NCBI GenBank assembly: GCA_947499075.1
Contig: CANMNA010000004.1
Coordinates: 1 to 51,747, forward strand
Direction of reading: 5' to 3'
From: Myxococcales bacterium
GTDB lineage: Bacteria; Myxococcota_A; UBA9042
Length of the DNA: 51,747 bases
Shown piece after piece: positions 1-7,787 of the stretch. The position numbers and the translations under genes are program-made. The notes below the pieces were generated by a model. It ran no database searches and had not been told where the DNA came from. It saw nothing but the letters and a program-made list of their open reading frames with translations. Every line of letters begins with the position of its first letter. Positions within the stretch are counted from its first letter, which is position 1.

Positions 1-366
1 GGTGTTTTCGTCCTCTTCAACGGGCTCGAACGCCGGCGGGCCAGACAGCCGCGCGTGATCGTCTTCGTCGTAGTCAAACCGCATCTCGAAGTTGCCGCAC
101 ATCAGGTAGTGGCCGTCTTCGAGTTGCACCGGTTCATTGGGCTTGAGTCGCTCGTTCTCGTACGAAGTGCCGTTGACGGACTCGTTGTCTTGCAGGTAGT
201 ACGCGGTGCCGTCAAAGAAGATACGGGCGTGATACCTGGAAACACTCTGATTACTAGTACGAATATTGCACGTCTTGTGCCTGCCGATCATGATATCGGG
301 CTCGGTCTCACCGATCGTGTAGGCGGTCTCGACGTTGTCGTCGCTGATGAAAGTGAGAATGGCCAC
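1..366 (-). CDS. FHA-domain protein, C-terminus beyond the window
   Basis: The protein reads from a GTG start at 366 down to base 1 with no stop, so its C-terminus is cut by the window edge; 122 residues are visible. A GGGAG ribosome binding site lies just upstream of the GTG. Residues about 20-105 form a forkhead-associated fold: IGRHKTCNI, then SVSRYHARIFF, then NESVNGTSYEN, the usual GR, SxxH and NG signatures for phosphothreonine-peptide binding. FHA proteins act as readers of Ser/Thr kinase phosphorylation, which is abundant in myxobacteria. After the domain an acidic stretch (YDEDD, VEEDE) begins, probably a linker to an unseen second domain. Its partners cannot be told from this window. 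Family sure; full architecture unknown. Confidence 0.85.
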   Translation of the reverse strand, partial: MAILTFISDDNVETAYTIGETEPDIMIGRHKTCNIRTSNQSVSRYHARIFFDGTAYYLQDNESVNGTSYENERLKPNEPVQLEDGHYLMCGNFEMRFDYDEDDHARLSGPPAFEPVEEDENT

Positions 367-530
367 GGCAGACTCCCAACTTGCAACACGCAGGGCCAGC
401 CGAGCGGGTCGCATGCGCACCAGAAGCTACCACGCAGCAGGACTTGGGCACAATCCCGCTCAAGCTTGTGCGATCCGCCGTCCAAGGGCTCTCAGCGGAG
501 TCTGACGCCTCCGAAAAAACGCTGTAATGA

Positions 531-546
531 CAGGCAAAAATGCCTG
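531..546. terminator. Short hairpin downstream of the NCS1 permease gene
   Basis: CAGGCA and TGCCTG form a 6-bp stem around a four-base A loop (T on the minus strand), about 30 bases past the permease stop. There is no clear U-run after it in the minus direction, so a terminator role is only a guess. The rest of 367-576 holds no gene. Confidence 0.25.
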
Positions 547-576
547 ATCGATGCGCGCAGCAACCAAGGTCAACCC

Positions 577-2127
577 CTACACCGGCCCGGGCAGACTGCG
601 GGCGCGCTTGAGGACCCAGTACACCAGCCCAGCGATGGCCGTGCCAGTGAACCACGCGTAGATGTAGAGATCGTCGAAAATGTCAGGGCCACCGCCGCGC
701 AGGTGAATCCCCTTGAAAAAGCCAGGCAAGTTAGGGGCCAAGCCGACCACCAACGCCACGATCGCCGCCTTGCTGATCCCGGCATACCGACCGTTGGGTC
801 GGTACAGATCGGCCACATCGAGTTCCGTCTTGCGGATCAGGAAGTAGTCGGCGATGAGAATGCCAGCGACCGGGCCAAGGAGTGCCGACACGCCGCCGAG
901 CCAGCCATTGAGGTACGTCGCTGGATCCTGCATCAGTTTCCAAGGCATGCACAAAATGCCGAGGATGCCGGTGATGAGACCGCCGGTCTGAAAACTGATT
1001 CGCCGCGGGGCCAAATTGGCAAAGTCGTTGGCAGGGCTGACGACGTTGGCAGCAATGTTGACCGATAACGTCGCGACGACGATGCCAAACACCGCCACAA
1101 CGGCGACGACCGCCCGCATCGCGGCGTCGGCGATGAGCGGTGCTGCCAAGCCTTTGGGCGGCAAAGCAGACGTCATCTGCCCCAACAGGTACTCCGGCTG
1201 CCACAGATCCTTGATGTCCGCACCGGTCAGCACGGCCTTGGATGCCGACGTGATCACAACGGCCATCGCCGAAAACGCGATCATGGTGGTCGGCAGGCCC
1301 AAAGCCTGACCGAGCATCTGCTCCTTCTGGCCACGGCCATAGCGCGTAAAGTCCGGGATGTTGAGCGAAAGCGTTGCCCAGAAGCCAACCATCGCGGTCA
1401 GTGACGGCACGAAAACCGGCCAAAACTCACTCAAATCCTTGAACTTGGAAGGTTGGTCGAGCAGCGGCCCGGTTCCGCCAGCGCGGTCTACGACCCACCA
1501 CAGCAACGCCCCCGCAAGGACGAGCACAATCGGCGCGGCCCAGTTTTCGAACACCCGCACTGCGTTCATGCCGCGGTAGATGATGAAAATGTTCATGCTC
1601 CAAAAAATCAGAAACGTGATGGCACTCGGCAGTCCGAGCCCAGCGATGGCAAAGTCGCCACCGAGCGTCAAGAAGCTGGGCCAGAACGTGCCAACGAACG
1701 TCTTGATGGCCTCGCCGCCGATATAGGTGTTGATGCCAAACCAGCCGCAGGCGACCAGGGCGCGCAGGACGGCCGGAATATTGGCACCCTGCGTGCCAAA
1801 GGCCGAGCGGGCCAACACTGGAAATGGAATGCCATATTTCGTGCCAGGGTGGGCATTGAGCAAGATCGGCACCAGCACGATCAAGTTGCCCAGGCCGATC
1901 GTCAGCAAGGCTTGCCACCAGTTCATGCCGGCAGCAATCAGGCCGCCCGCCAGCGTGTACGTCGGGATACAGTGGGCCATAGAGACCCACAGCGCCGCGT
2001 AGTTGTAGGTCGTCCAGACGCGACGCGAAGGCGGCACGGGCGCCAAGTCGGCGTTGAACAACGGCGAATCGGCGACATCGGGGGGCAGGTGCGCAAGCGC
2101 TTCGGCCAACAGCTGCGGGTCGTGCAT
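577..2127 (-). CDS. NCS1-family nucleobase:cation symporter
   Basis: Predicted 516-residue inner-membrane transporter of the NCS1 family (uracil, cytosine, allantoin or hydantoin uptake with a cation). An ATG at 2127 preceded by GGAGG five bases upstream sets the start; a longer reading to 2208 exists but lacks a good site. The N-terminal part has family hallmarks: WTTYNYAALWVSM, the PILLNAHPGTKYGIPFPVLAR segment (shortened here to its core) and ARSAFGTQGANIPA, followed by GWFGINTYIGGEA. In the middle NIPDFTRYG matches the conserved substrate/ion region. About twelve hydrophobic segments are visible. The C-terminus ends in a basic tail (KRARSLPG). It is divergent from the acyltransferase gene at 2236 and has no purine or pyrimidine catabolic gene beside it, so the substrate cannot be narrowed. 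Confidence 0.88.
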   Translation of the reverse strand: MHDPQLLAEALAHLPPDVADSPLFNADLAPVPPSRRVWTTYNYAALWVSMAHCIPTYTLAGGLIAAGMNWWQALLTIGLGNLIVLVPILLNAHPGTKYGIPFPVLARSAFGTQGANIPAVLRALVACGWFGINTYIGGEAIKTFVGTFWPSFLTLGGDFAIAGLGLPSAITFLIFWSMNIFIIYRGMNAVRVFENWAAPIVLVLAGALLWWVVDRAGGTGPLLDQPSKFKDLSEFWPVFVPSLTAMVGFWATLSLNIPDFTRYGRGQKEQMLGQALGLPTTMIAFSAMAVVITSASKAVLTGADIKDLWQPEYLLGQMTSALPPKGLAAPLIADAAMRAVVAVVAVFGIVVATLSVNIAANVVSPANDFANLAPRRISFQTGGLITGILGILCMPWKLMQDPATYLNGWLGGVSALLGPVAGILIADYFLIRKTELDVADLYRPNGRYAGISKAAIVALVVGLAPNLPGFFKGIHLRGGGPDIFDDLYIYAWFTGTAIAGLVYWVLKRARSLPGPV

Positions 2128-2235
2128 GGGTCCTCCTAGCAGCCGTTGACGGTACCCTGTCACAGCCAGCGTCGCAACCACGCCCGGCGGTTGCTTCCGA
2201 TCGTGCAAAAGGCAAAGCTAGGCTGCGGAGGTCTG

Positions 2236-3237
2236 GTGGCATCGTCGTTGTTCGATCATGTGTTGCGCTGGCAAGCCGCGGGCGAAAACCTGGTCGGTCA
2301 ACTGCAGCACTGGGTCGCGCCGGAGCAGCGCAAGTCGCTGCTTGACCGGGCGACTGCGGAGTTGACGGAGGCCGGCCAGGAGATGGCTTCACTCTTGATT
2401 TCTGGCAGTTGGCGCACGCCACCCGAGGAGATCGAGCGGCGTTTCCAGATTCTGATGCAGTCCAAGAACTTGTCAGAGTACGGCGTCGATGCGTTTGGAT
2501 TCTCGCCGCACACCATCAAAGGCGTGATTCCGTATCTGGAATTTTTGCACAAGGTCTGGTTTCGCGCTGAAGTGCACGATGCCCAGCGGGTGCCCGATGG
2601 GCGCTGCCTAGTAATTGCCAACCACTCGGGACAACTGCCTTTTGACGGCGCGGTCATCGGCACCTCGCTGTTGATCAACCGCGATCCGCCGCGGATGGTC
2701 CGCTCCATGGTCGAGAAGTTTGCAACGGCCGCGCCCTTTTTCGGCACGTTTTGCAACCGCTGTGGCCAAGTGACTGGGCTGCCCGACAATTGCCGGCGGC
2801 TGCTGGAGGCTGAGGAAGCCGTGCTGGTGTTCCCCGAAGGCGCGCGCGGTATCTCTAAGCCGTTTCGCGAGCGCTACCGCATGACCGGATTCGGTCAGGG
2901 CTTTATGCGCCTGGCGCTCGAAGCCAAGGCGCCGATCGTGCCGGTGGCGGTGGTCGGCGCTGAAGAGCAGACGATTAATCTGTTCGACTTCAAAGCGTTA
3001 GCCAGCCTTCTCGGCATGCCAGCGTTGCCAATTACGCCGCTGATGCCGCTGCTGGGTCCGTTGGCCATGTTGCCGGCGCCGGTCAAGTACCGGGTGTACT
3101 TTGGCGAGCCGATGCATTTTGACGGCGACGCCAACGATGACGACACGGTGGTCGCTGCCAAGGTGGCCGAAGTCAAGCAGGCGGTGCAGTGCCTGATCGA
3201 CCGTGGCCTCGCTGAACGCAAAGGATTTTTCGTTTAG
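2236..3237 (+). CDS. PlsC-type 1-acylglycerol-3-phosphate acyltransferase-like protein
   Basis: A lysophospholipid acyltransferase-like enzyme of about 333 residues, probably acylating glycerolipid or another envelope lipid at the inner membrane. The HxxxxD-like catalytic motif appears as NHSGQLPFDG and the glycerol-3-phosphate-binding motif as FPEGARG, followed by a conserved PIVPVAVVGAEE strand. The start is taken as GTG 2236 because GGAGG lies at 2227-2231; the frame is open back to 2146, so a start 30 codons earlier is possible. The catalytic pair reads H-SGQLPF-D, one residue longer than the classical H(x)4D, as in some divergent PlsC relatives. The SDR gene follows three bases after the stop, so the two are surely co-translated. 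Confidence 0.82.
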   Translation: MASSLFDHVLRWQAAGENLVGQLQHWVAPEQRKSLLDRATAELTEAGQEMASLLISGSWRTPPEEIERRFQILMQSKNLSEYGVDAFGFSPHTIKGVIPYLEFLHKVWFRAEVHDAQRVPDGRCLVIANHSGQLPFDGAVIGTSLLINRDPPRMVRSMVEKFATAAPFFGTFCNRCGQVTGLPDNCRRLLEAEEAVLVFPEGARGISKPFRERYRMTGFGQGFMRLALEAKAPIVPVAVVGAEEQTINLFDFKALASLLGMPALPITPLMPLLGPLAMLPAPVKYRVYFGEPMHFDGDANDDDTVVAAKVAEVKQAVQCLIDRGLAERKGFFV

Positions 3238-3240
3238 GTC

Positions 3241-4224
3241 ATGGCAAAGCGCAAGCACATCTCCGTGATTACAGGAATTAGCGGTCGGCTGGGCCAACTG
3301 CTGGCGCGCCAGTTGCATCGGCTGCCAGGCGAGCGCGTCATCGGCGTTGATCGGCGTCCGTTTGCGCGCAAGCCGAGCGATGTCGAGCACTACCGCATCG
3401 ACATTCGCCGAAAGGCCTGCGAAGACTTGTTCCGCACCCACCGTGTCGATGTCATCTATCACTTGGGCGTGATGCACGATCCGCGCAAAGACACGGGCGA
3501 GCACCACACTTGGAACATCTTGGGAACCAAGCAGATCCTCGAGTTTGCCCACCGCTACAACGTGCCCAAAGTCGTGGTGTTGTCGACGGGCGACGTCTAC
3601 GGGCCGCAAAGTGACAATCCGGCGTACATCGGCGAGGACGCACCGCTGCTGGGCGCCCAGCGCTTTGCCGGCATGCGCGATCTGACCGCGGTGGACATGT
3701 TTGCGCAGTCTTACTTTTGGAAATACCCAGAGTTAGAGACCGTGGTGTTGCGGCCGGTGCACATTTTGGGTGCCGTCAAGAATGCAGTTTCCAACTACCT
3801 GCGCCTGCCGCGGATGCCGCTGCTGTTGGGATTTGATCCAATGGTGCAGGTGCTGCACGAAGAAGATGCGGTGGCTGCGCTCATGGCGGCTGCGCGCCCG
3901 GGTATTCGCGGTGTTTTCAACGTCGTAGGACCAGAGGCGCTGCCGCTGCGCAAGCTGGCTGAGCTCGCGGGCAAGCCGACCATCGAGGTGCCGCATCTGG
4001 TGATGCCAGGCGTGGCCAAGCGCTTATTTCAGCTAAGAATCACGGACTTTCCTGCCGCAGAGCTCGACTACATTCGCTACGCCGCGACGTTGGATGGTCA
4101 GCGTCTGCGCGAGTTGACGCGGTGGCAACACGTCTACAGTGCCGAGTCGGCGGTCCAAGCGGCGCTGCGGCATGGTATTTTCAATGGCACAGCGGTAGCG
4201 AGGCCGGCGGGGCCGATGGCCTGA
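3241..4224 (+). CDS. Atypical NAD-dependent epimerase/dehydratase (extended SDR)
   Basis: A 327-residue Rossmann protein of the extended short-chain dehydrogenase family. The dinucleotide site ITGISGRLGQ (TGxxGxxG) is at residues 10-19 and an acidic VDRRP follows strand 2. The family Ser is present in LSTGDVYGP near residue 119. The YxxxK catalytic pair is not where expected: the segment after it reads RDLTAVDMFAQSYFWKY, with no Tyr-x-x-x-Lys. The protein may therefore bind NAD(P) without standard redox chemistry, or use other residues. The gene starts three bases after the acyltransferase stop, which suggests a lipid-related role. The C-terminus has the usual substrate-domain pattern (LRPVHILG; GVFNVVGPEALPL). 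Confidence 0.8.
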   Translation: MAKRKHISVITGISGRLGQLLARQLHRLPGERVIGVDRRPFARKPSDVEHYRIDIRRKACEDLFRTHRVDVIYHLGVMHDPRKDTGEHHTWNILGTKQILEFAHRYNVPKVVVLSTGDVYGPQSDNPAYIGEDAPLLGAQRFAGMRDLTAVDMFAQSYFWKYPELETVVLRPVHILGAVKNAVSNYLRLPRMPLLLGFDPMVQVLHEEDAVAALMAAARPGIRGVFNVVGPEALPLRKLAELAGKPTIEVPHLVMPGVAKRLFQLRITDFPAAELDYIRYAATLDGQRLRELTRWQHVYSAESAVQAALRHGIFNGTAVARPAGPMA

Positions 4225-4236
4225 GGCCGCAAAACC

Positions 4237-5010
4237 CTACGCCAGGACGAATTGCCCAGTGCGCTCCGTCTCGCCGCGCTCCCACTTCTGCAAAATCTGC
4301 ATGACCTTGGCTTCCAAGGCTGCCGGATCAAGGCGGCGCTCCTGCTTGGCATCGGCCTCGGCCTTGACTGGCGGCGCACCGACCGGCGCCCCTTGCAGCG
4401 AGGGAGACGATGCACCGTCGTCCATGGCAAATACACGCGCTTCGGCTTGCCGGGCAACCCGTTCGTGGGCCTCTTCACCGGCAGAATCTTCGTCGCCGCG
4501 CTTGCGCTCGTTGATGATCGGGCCGCCGCCAAAGCTGGTCGGGACGCCACCGCCATAGGACGGGGCAATGCCGGGACCGGCGTCTGGCGGGGCAATGTGG
4601 GCCAATTCGTGGGCGAGCACCGCCATGCCGCTGCGGGTATGTGGGTCAAATTCGCCGCGACCGAAGAAGACGTCGCCATCGCCGACCGCAAACGCGCGCG
4701 CCGTCAGGGCGTCTGCGGCTTGCTGGGCGCGCGGACCACGGTGGATGCGCACGTCGGCCAAAGTGTCGCTGCGAAAGCCCATGCGCGACAGTCGCTCGAT
4801 CAGGCCACGGTCCAGCCGCGTGGGCGCCTGGTCAGCCAACCACTTGGCGCCGATGTTGGCGTAGCGCTGCGCCAGCGATTGCCCCATGGCCGCCGACTGC
4901 ATGCCGGCCAAGTGGGTCGCCATCTTGCCCGGGTCTGCGCCCTGCTGCGCTGCCGCCGCTGCGGCATCTGCTTGCATTTGAAGCAGGTCTTCGTCGCTGT
5001 GGCCGGCCAT
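4237..5010 (-). CDS. DUF4157 (eCIS-core-like) domain protein
   Basis: A 257-residue protein whose residues about 65-140 match the DUF4157 / eCIS-core pattern: a helix with LDRGLIERLSRMGF, then VRIHRGPRAQQAADALTARAF, then GDVFFGRGEF, and the metalloprotease-like HELAH at 134-138. DUF4157 domains are known mainly from cargo and toxin proteins linked to extracellular contractile injection systems, and from other large secreted proteins. Here no tail-sheath, tube or baseplate gene is in the window, and the remaining C-terminal 115 residues are low-complexity and charged, with no toxin domain I recognise. ATG 5010 is preceded by GGGGA at good spacing. It is convergent with the SDR gene, only 12 bases apart. 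Confidence 0.78.
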   Translation of the reverse strand: MAGHSDEDLLQMQADAAAAAAQQGADPGKMATHLAGMQSAAMGQSLAQRYANIGAKWLADQAPTRLDRGLIERLSRMGFRSDTLADVRIHRGPRAQQAADALTARAFAVGDGDVFFGRGEFDPHTRSGMAVLAHELAHIAPPDAGPGIAPSYGGGVPTSFGGGPIINERKRGDEDSAGEEAHERVARQAEARVFAMDDGASSPSLQGAPVGAPPVKAEADAKQERRLDPAALEAKVMQILQKWERGETERTGQFVLA

Positions 5011-5249
5011 ACTGTCCCCACCATTCGCCGCAGCAATTCGCGCGCTGCACCGCTGTTACACTAACACTGGGCCACGCGTGGGCAAAGTCAGACCAGGACA
5101 AGTCACCCGATTGTGGGGTGCGCCGACCACAGCGGCATCTGGGCGCCGACTTGCTTGAGTTCGCGGCACAATGCTGCTACTTTGTCGCCGCGATCGTCTG
5201 GCGCTTGCTGTGTGCGCTGGCAGGTTGGCATCCGCGGTGTGGGCGAATT

Positions 5250-5323
5250 GTCCCCGTAGCTCAGAAGGATAGAGCGTTCGCCTCCTAAGCGAAAGGCCAC
5301 AGGTTCGATTCCTGTCGGGGACG
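5250..5323 (+). tRNA. tRNA-Arg (CCU anticodon)
   Basis: A complete cloverleaf of 74 bases. The acceptor arms are GTCCCCG and CGGGGAC, the anticodon stem TTCGC/GCGAA holds loop CTCCTAA with anticodon CCT, and the T arm is ACAGG-TTCGATT-CCTGT. The discriminator is G and the next bases are CCC, so CCA is not encoded. Confidence 0.96.
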
Positions 5324-5453
5324 CCCCTTGCCGAATCGGCCCGAAGTCACTACCGCAGCACACCCCGTTTGGGCGCACATCGCGCTGTAACCTGATTGCC
5401 CGCTACCCACTGCACGCCGCCACCGGTGGTGCGGAACTGAAGAGACTGACACG

Positions 5454-6800
5454 ATGCAAGATTATGTTGTCGCGACCCTGGCCGAGAAGCCGCCCGTCAT
5501 GCAAGCCGATGTGCTGCCCACTGTGGCGTCTGCGCGCGTGCGCGGTCCGAGCCTGAGTGACGTCGCGTTTTCAGACTTGCCGATTCCAGCGCCGGTGTTG
5601 CGCGGTCTGGACGACCTCGGCTTCAACCTGTGCACGCCGATTCAGGCCAAGACCCTGCCGCTGTCTCTGCAAGGCAATGATATCGCAGGCCAAGCCCAGA
5701 CAGGCACCGGCAAGACCGCGGCCTTCTTGGTGACTGCTTTCAAGGAGATGCTCGAAACAGATCGCCTGCACCCGACTGCGCCGCGCGCGGTGGTGGTCGC
5801 GCCGACGCGCGAGTTGGCCCTGCAGATCGCGGCCGATGCGGAAGTTATCGGCAAGTACTGTCACTTCCGGACCATCGCTGTGTTTGGCGGCATGGACTGG
5901 GAAAAACAGGCCAAAGTGCTAGAGGGCACAGTCGACCTGGTGGTGGGCACCCCGGGGCGCATGATGGATTTCATGCGCAAGCACCTGCTCGACCTGCGGC
6001 ACGTGCAGATCGCCGTCATCGATGAAGCGGATCGCATGTTCGACATGGGCTTTGTCGACGACGTGCGCTTCATTCTCGGGCACTGCGCGCCGTCTCGGCA
6101 GACCATGATGTTCTCGGCGACGCTGAGCTACGACGTGATGCAGTTGGCCAAGCGCCACATGCGCGAGGTCATCGAACTGCGCGTCGATCCCGATCGCGTG
6201 GCGGCTGACACCGTAGAGCAAGAGCTCTTCCATGTGCGCGAGCGTGACAAGCTCTCGTTCTTGCTCTGGTTGCTCGAGCAGAAGAAGCCCAAGCGGGCGC
6301 TGATTTTCATCAACACCAAGCGCGCAGGCGAGTGGCTGGACTTCAAGCTCTACCACAACGGCTGGGAGACCCAGCTGATGTCCGGCGATGTGCCGCAGAA
6401 GAAACGCCTTAAGATTGTGGAGGACTTCAAGGCGGGCAAGGTCGAAGTGCTGGTGGCGACCGATGTTGCGGCACGCGGTTTGCACGTCGATGACATTGAC
6501 TTGGTCATCAACTTCGATTTGCCTGTCGATCCAGAGGATTACGTGCACCGTATCGGCCGCACCGGGCGCGCTGGTCAGAGCGGATGCGCGGTGTCGGTCG
6601 CAGACGATGCCTTGGTCGAGCACCTGCCTGGCATCGAGCGGTACCTGGGTGGCAAGATAGCATCGACCGTTGCGACGGCCGATATGATGCTCGACGACAT
6701 CGGTCCGTCGTTTGGCGCCACCATGAAAGCGCAGAACGCCAAGTCGGGCAAGCGTGGCAAGCCGCCGCGGCGCAGTGGCGGTGGCGGCGGTCGGCGCTAG
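5454..6800 (+). CDS. DEAD-box ATP-dependent RNA helicase (RhlB/RhlE type)
   Basis: A 448-residue RNA helicase expected to unwind structured RNA in ribosome assembly or mRNA decay. All helicase motifs are present in order: Q motif (TPIQAKTLPL, near 61-70), Walker A AQTGTGKT (81-88), PTRELALQ, GTPGRM, DEADRMFDMGF, SAT (FSATLS), then in the second RecA lobe the INTKRAGEW segment, VATDVAARGLHVDD and HRIGRTGRAG. An N-terminal extension of about 40 residues precedes the core, and the C-terminus is a basic Gly/Arg/Lys-rich tail (PPRRSGGGGGRR) typical of RNA-binding tails. ATG 5454 has a weak GAAGAG upstream; an in-frame ATG at 5499 is an alternative. The repeat at 6814 begins 13 bases after its stop. 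Confidence 0.94.
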   Translation: MQDYVVATLAEKPPVMQADVLPTVASARVRGPSLSDVAFSDLPIPAPVLRGLDDLGFNLCTPIQAKTLPLSLQGNDIAGQAQTGTGKTAAFLVTAFKEMLETDRLHPTAPRAVVVAPTRELALQIAADAEVIGKYCHFRTIAVFGGMDWEKQAKVLEGTVDLVVGTPGRMMDFMRKHLLDLRHVQIAVIDEADRMFDMGFVDDVRFILGHCAPSRQTMMFSATLSYDVMQLAKRHMREVIELRVDPDRVAADTVEQELFHVRERDKLSFLLWLLEQKKPKRALIFINTKRAGEWLDFKLYHNGWETQLMSGDVPQKKRLKIVEDFKAGKVEVLVATDVAARGLHVDDIDLVINFDLPVDPEDYVHRIGRTGRAGQSGCAVSVADDALVEHLPGIERYLGGKIASTVATADMMLDDIGPSFGATMKAQNAKSGKRGKPPRRSGGGGGRR

Positions 6801-6813
6801 GTTCAGCGGCCGA

Positions 6814-6951
6814 GATCCCCCGCTTTGAGCGCATCTCTGCGTCGCTTCTCTCGCTGCGGCGTACCAGAGTACGCCTCGCTCTTTCAGATCCTTGTTCCTT
6901 GATCTGCATCTCAAATCGGGGGCCGCGATTGATTTCTGTGGGGAATTTGGG
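6814..6951 (+). repeat. Dispersed structured repeat, copy 1
   Basis: First of four copies in this window. It begins GATCCCCCGCTTTGAG and ends near GCATCTCAAATCGGGGG plus the tail TTTCTGTGGGGAATTTGG. CCCCCG-TTTGAG at the left pairs with CTCAAA-CGGGGG at the right with one internal mismatch, and the centre has GGCGTAC/GTACGCC. It lacks eight bases (ACTGCGTC) found in the other three copies. It lies just behind the helicase gene and about 140 bases before tRNA-Leu. Confidence 0.9.
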
Positions 6952-7089
6952 GCGGCAATGCGGTTGACAAAGGCAAGCGGCAGCCGCACACTGCGGTCCG
7001 CTGGTGGCCCTGCGCGGGCGCGCCACTGCAAGCCAATGCGGCGGCAAATACTCGGGAATTGTCAAGTTCATGCAGGTTATCCTGTTCTT

Positions 7090-7173
7090 GCGAAAGTGGC
7101 GGAATTGGTAGACGCACTAGATTCAGGTTCTAGCGGCCGCAAGGCCGTGGGGGTTCAAGTCCCTTCTTTCGCA
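7090..7173 (+). tRNA. tRNA-Leu (CAG anticodon)
   Basis: An 84-base class II tRNA. The acceptor arms are GCGAAAG and CTTTCGC, the anticodon stem CTAGA/TCTAG holds loop TTCAGGT (anticodon CAG), and a long variable arm (CGGCCGCAAGGCCG) is present as in leucine tRNAs. The discriminator is A, and CTT follows, so CCA is not encoded. A TATCCT that could be a -10 box lies seven bases before the 5' end, but no matching -35 was found. Confidence 0.96.
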
Positions 7174-7227
7174 CTTCAGTTGGCTCTTGAGGTCAACAGG
7201 CTACCGCAGATCGAGTCAAAGCAGGGC

Positions 7228-7776
7228 GTGACCGCACCACGGGCACGCCCTTTGCCGTTTTGGGCCGGTTTGCCGTTTTGGGCCGGTTTGCCGTTTTGGG
7301 CCGGTTTGGTCGCTGTGACACTTTGCTGTGTCAACTGCCAGAAAGAGCCACTGACCCGCTTGATCGACACGAGCTTTGGCCACCTGGAAGCCGCTGCCGC
7401 GATGCTGGAGTCCTGCTCCGGTGACGAGCGCAAGCTGGTCGAAGCGGCGATGGCGTACCGTGCTGACCATGCTGGCGAATTTATTGCGCTGCGCCAGAGC
7501 GGAGAGAAATTGCTCCAGCAGTTGACTGAGGAGCAGCGGCGCAAAGTCGCGACCGATACACAGAATCGGGCTGCCCCGATTCTGGCACGGATTGCCGTGG
7601 CGGCGCGGCGCTATCCAGACATGTTGCGTGCGCTGGCGATGGTCCGCCCGTTGACGGTGGCCGGCACACCGCGTCTCAAGCCTGACCAAAAACCTTGGTG
7701 GACGCCCAAGGAAGTGCCTCTGCCGCCGACGTTGGACATGTTTGCCCCAGGCGCTGCTACGCCGACTGGGCATTAG
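7228..7776 (+). CDS. Small exported or membrane-anchored protein of unknown function
   Basis: A reading frame of 182 residues from a GTG at 7228; the start is uncertain because no ATG precedes the conserved-looking part and the frame stays open back through the tRNA. Three exact copies of LPFWAG at the N-terminus are followed by LVAVTLCCVNCQKE, which could be a membrane anchor or a poor lipoprotein signal. The remainder is helical and charged (GHLEAAAAMLESCSGDERK, EKLLQQLTEEQRRKV), ending in a Pro/Trp-rich tail (KPWWTPKEVPLPP). The start of Lnt lies 11 bases beyond its stop, so the two are probably one transcript. I do not recognise the family. The helical part resembles small cysteine-containing myxobacterial lipoproteins only in composition. 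Confidence 0.55.
   Translation: MTAPRARPLPFWAGLPFWAGLPFWAGLVAVTLCCVNCQKEPLTRLIDTSFGHLEAAAAMLESCSGDERKLVEAAMAYRADHAGEFIALRQSGEKLLQQLTEEQRRKVATDTQNRAAPILARIAVAARRYPDMLRALAMVRPLTVAGTPRLKPDQKPWWTPKEVPLPPTLDMFAPGAATPTGH
7251..7304 (+). repeat. Three exact 18-bp tandem repeats
   Basis: The unit TTTGCCGTTTTGGGCCGG is repeated three times without a mismatch, with a partial fourth. In the frame of the small protein it encodes LPFWAG three times. The lack of drift suggests recent expansion by slippage. Confidence 0.95.
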
Positions 7777-7787
7777 CGACTGCGCGC

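Noticed and set aside
5103..5378. An open frame of 91 codons on the minus strand
   Set aside because: It lies across the tRNA-Arg gene and is only a shadow.
6963..6968. TTGACA upstream of tRNA-Leu
   Set aside because: No -10 box at a suitable distance; the TATCCT near 7078 is too far away.
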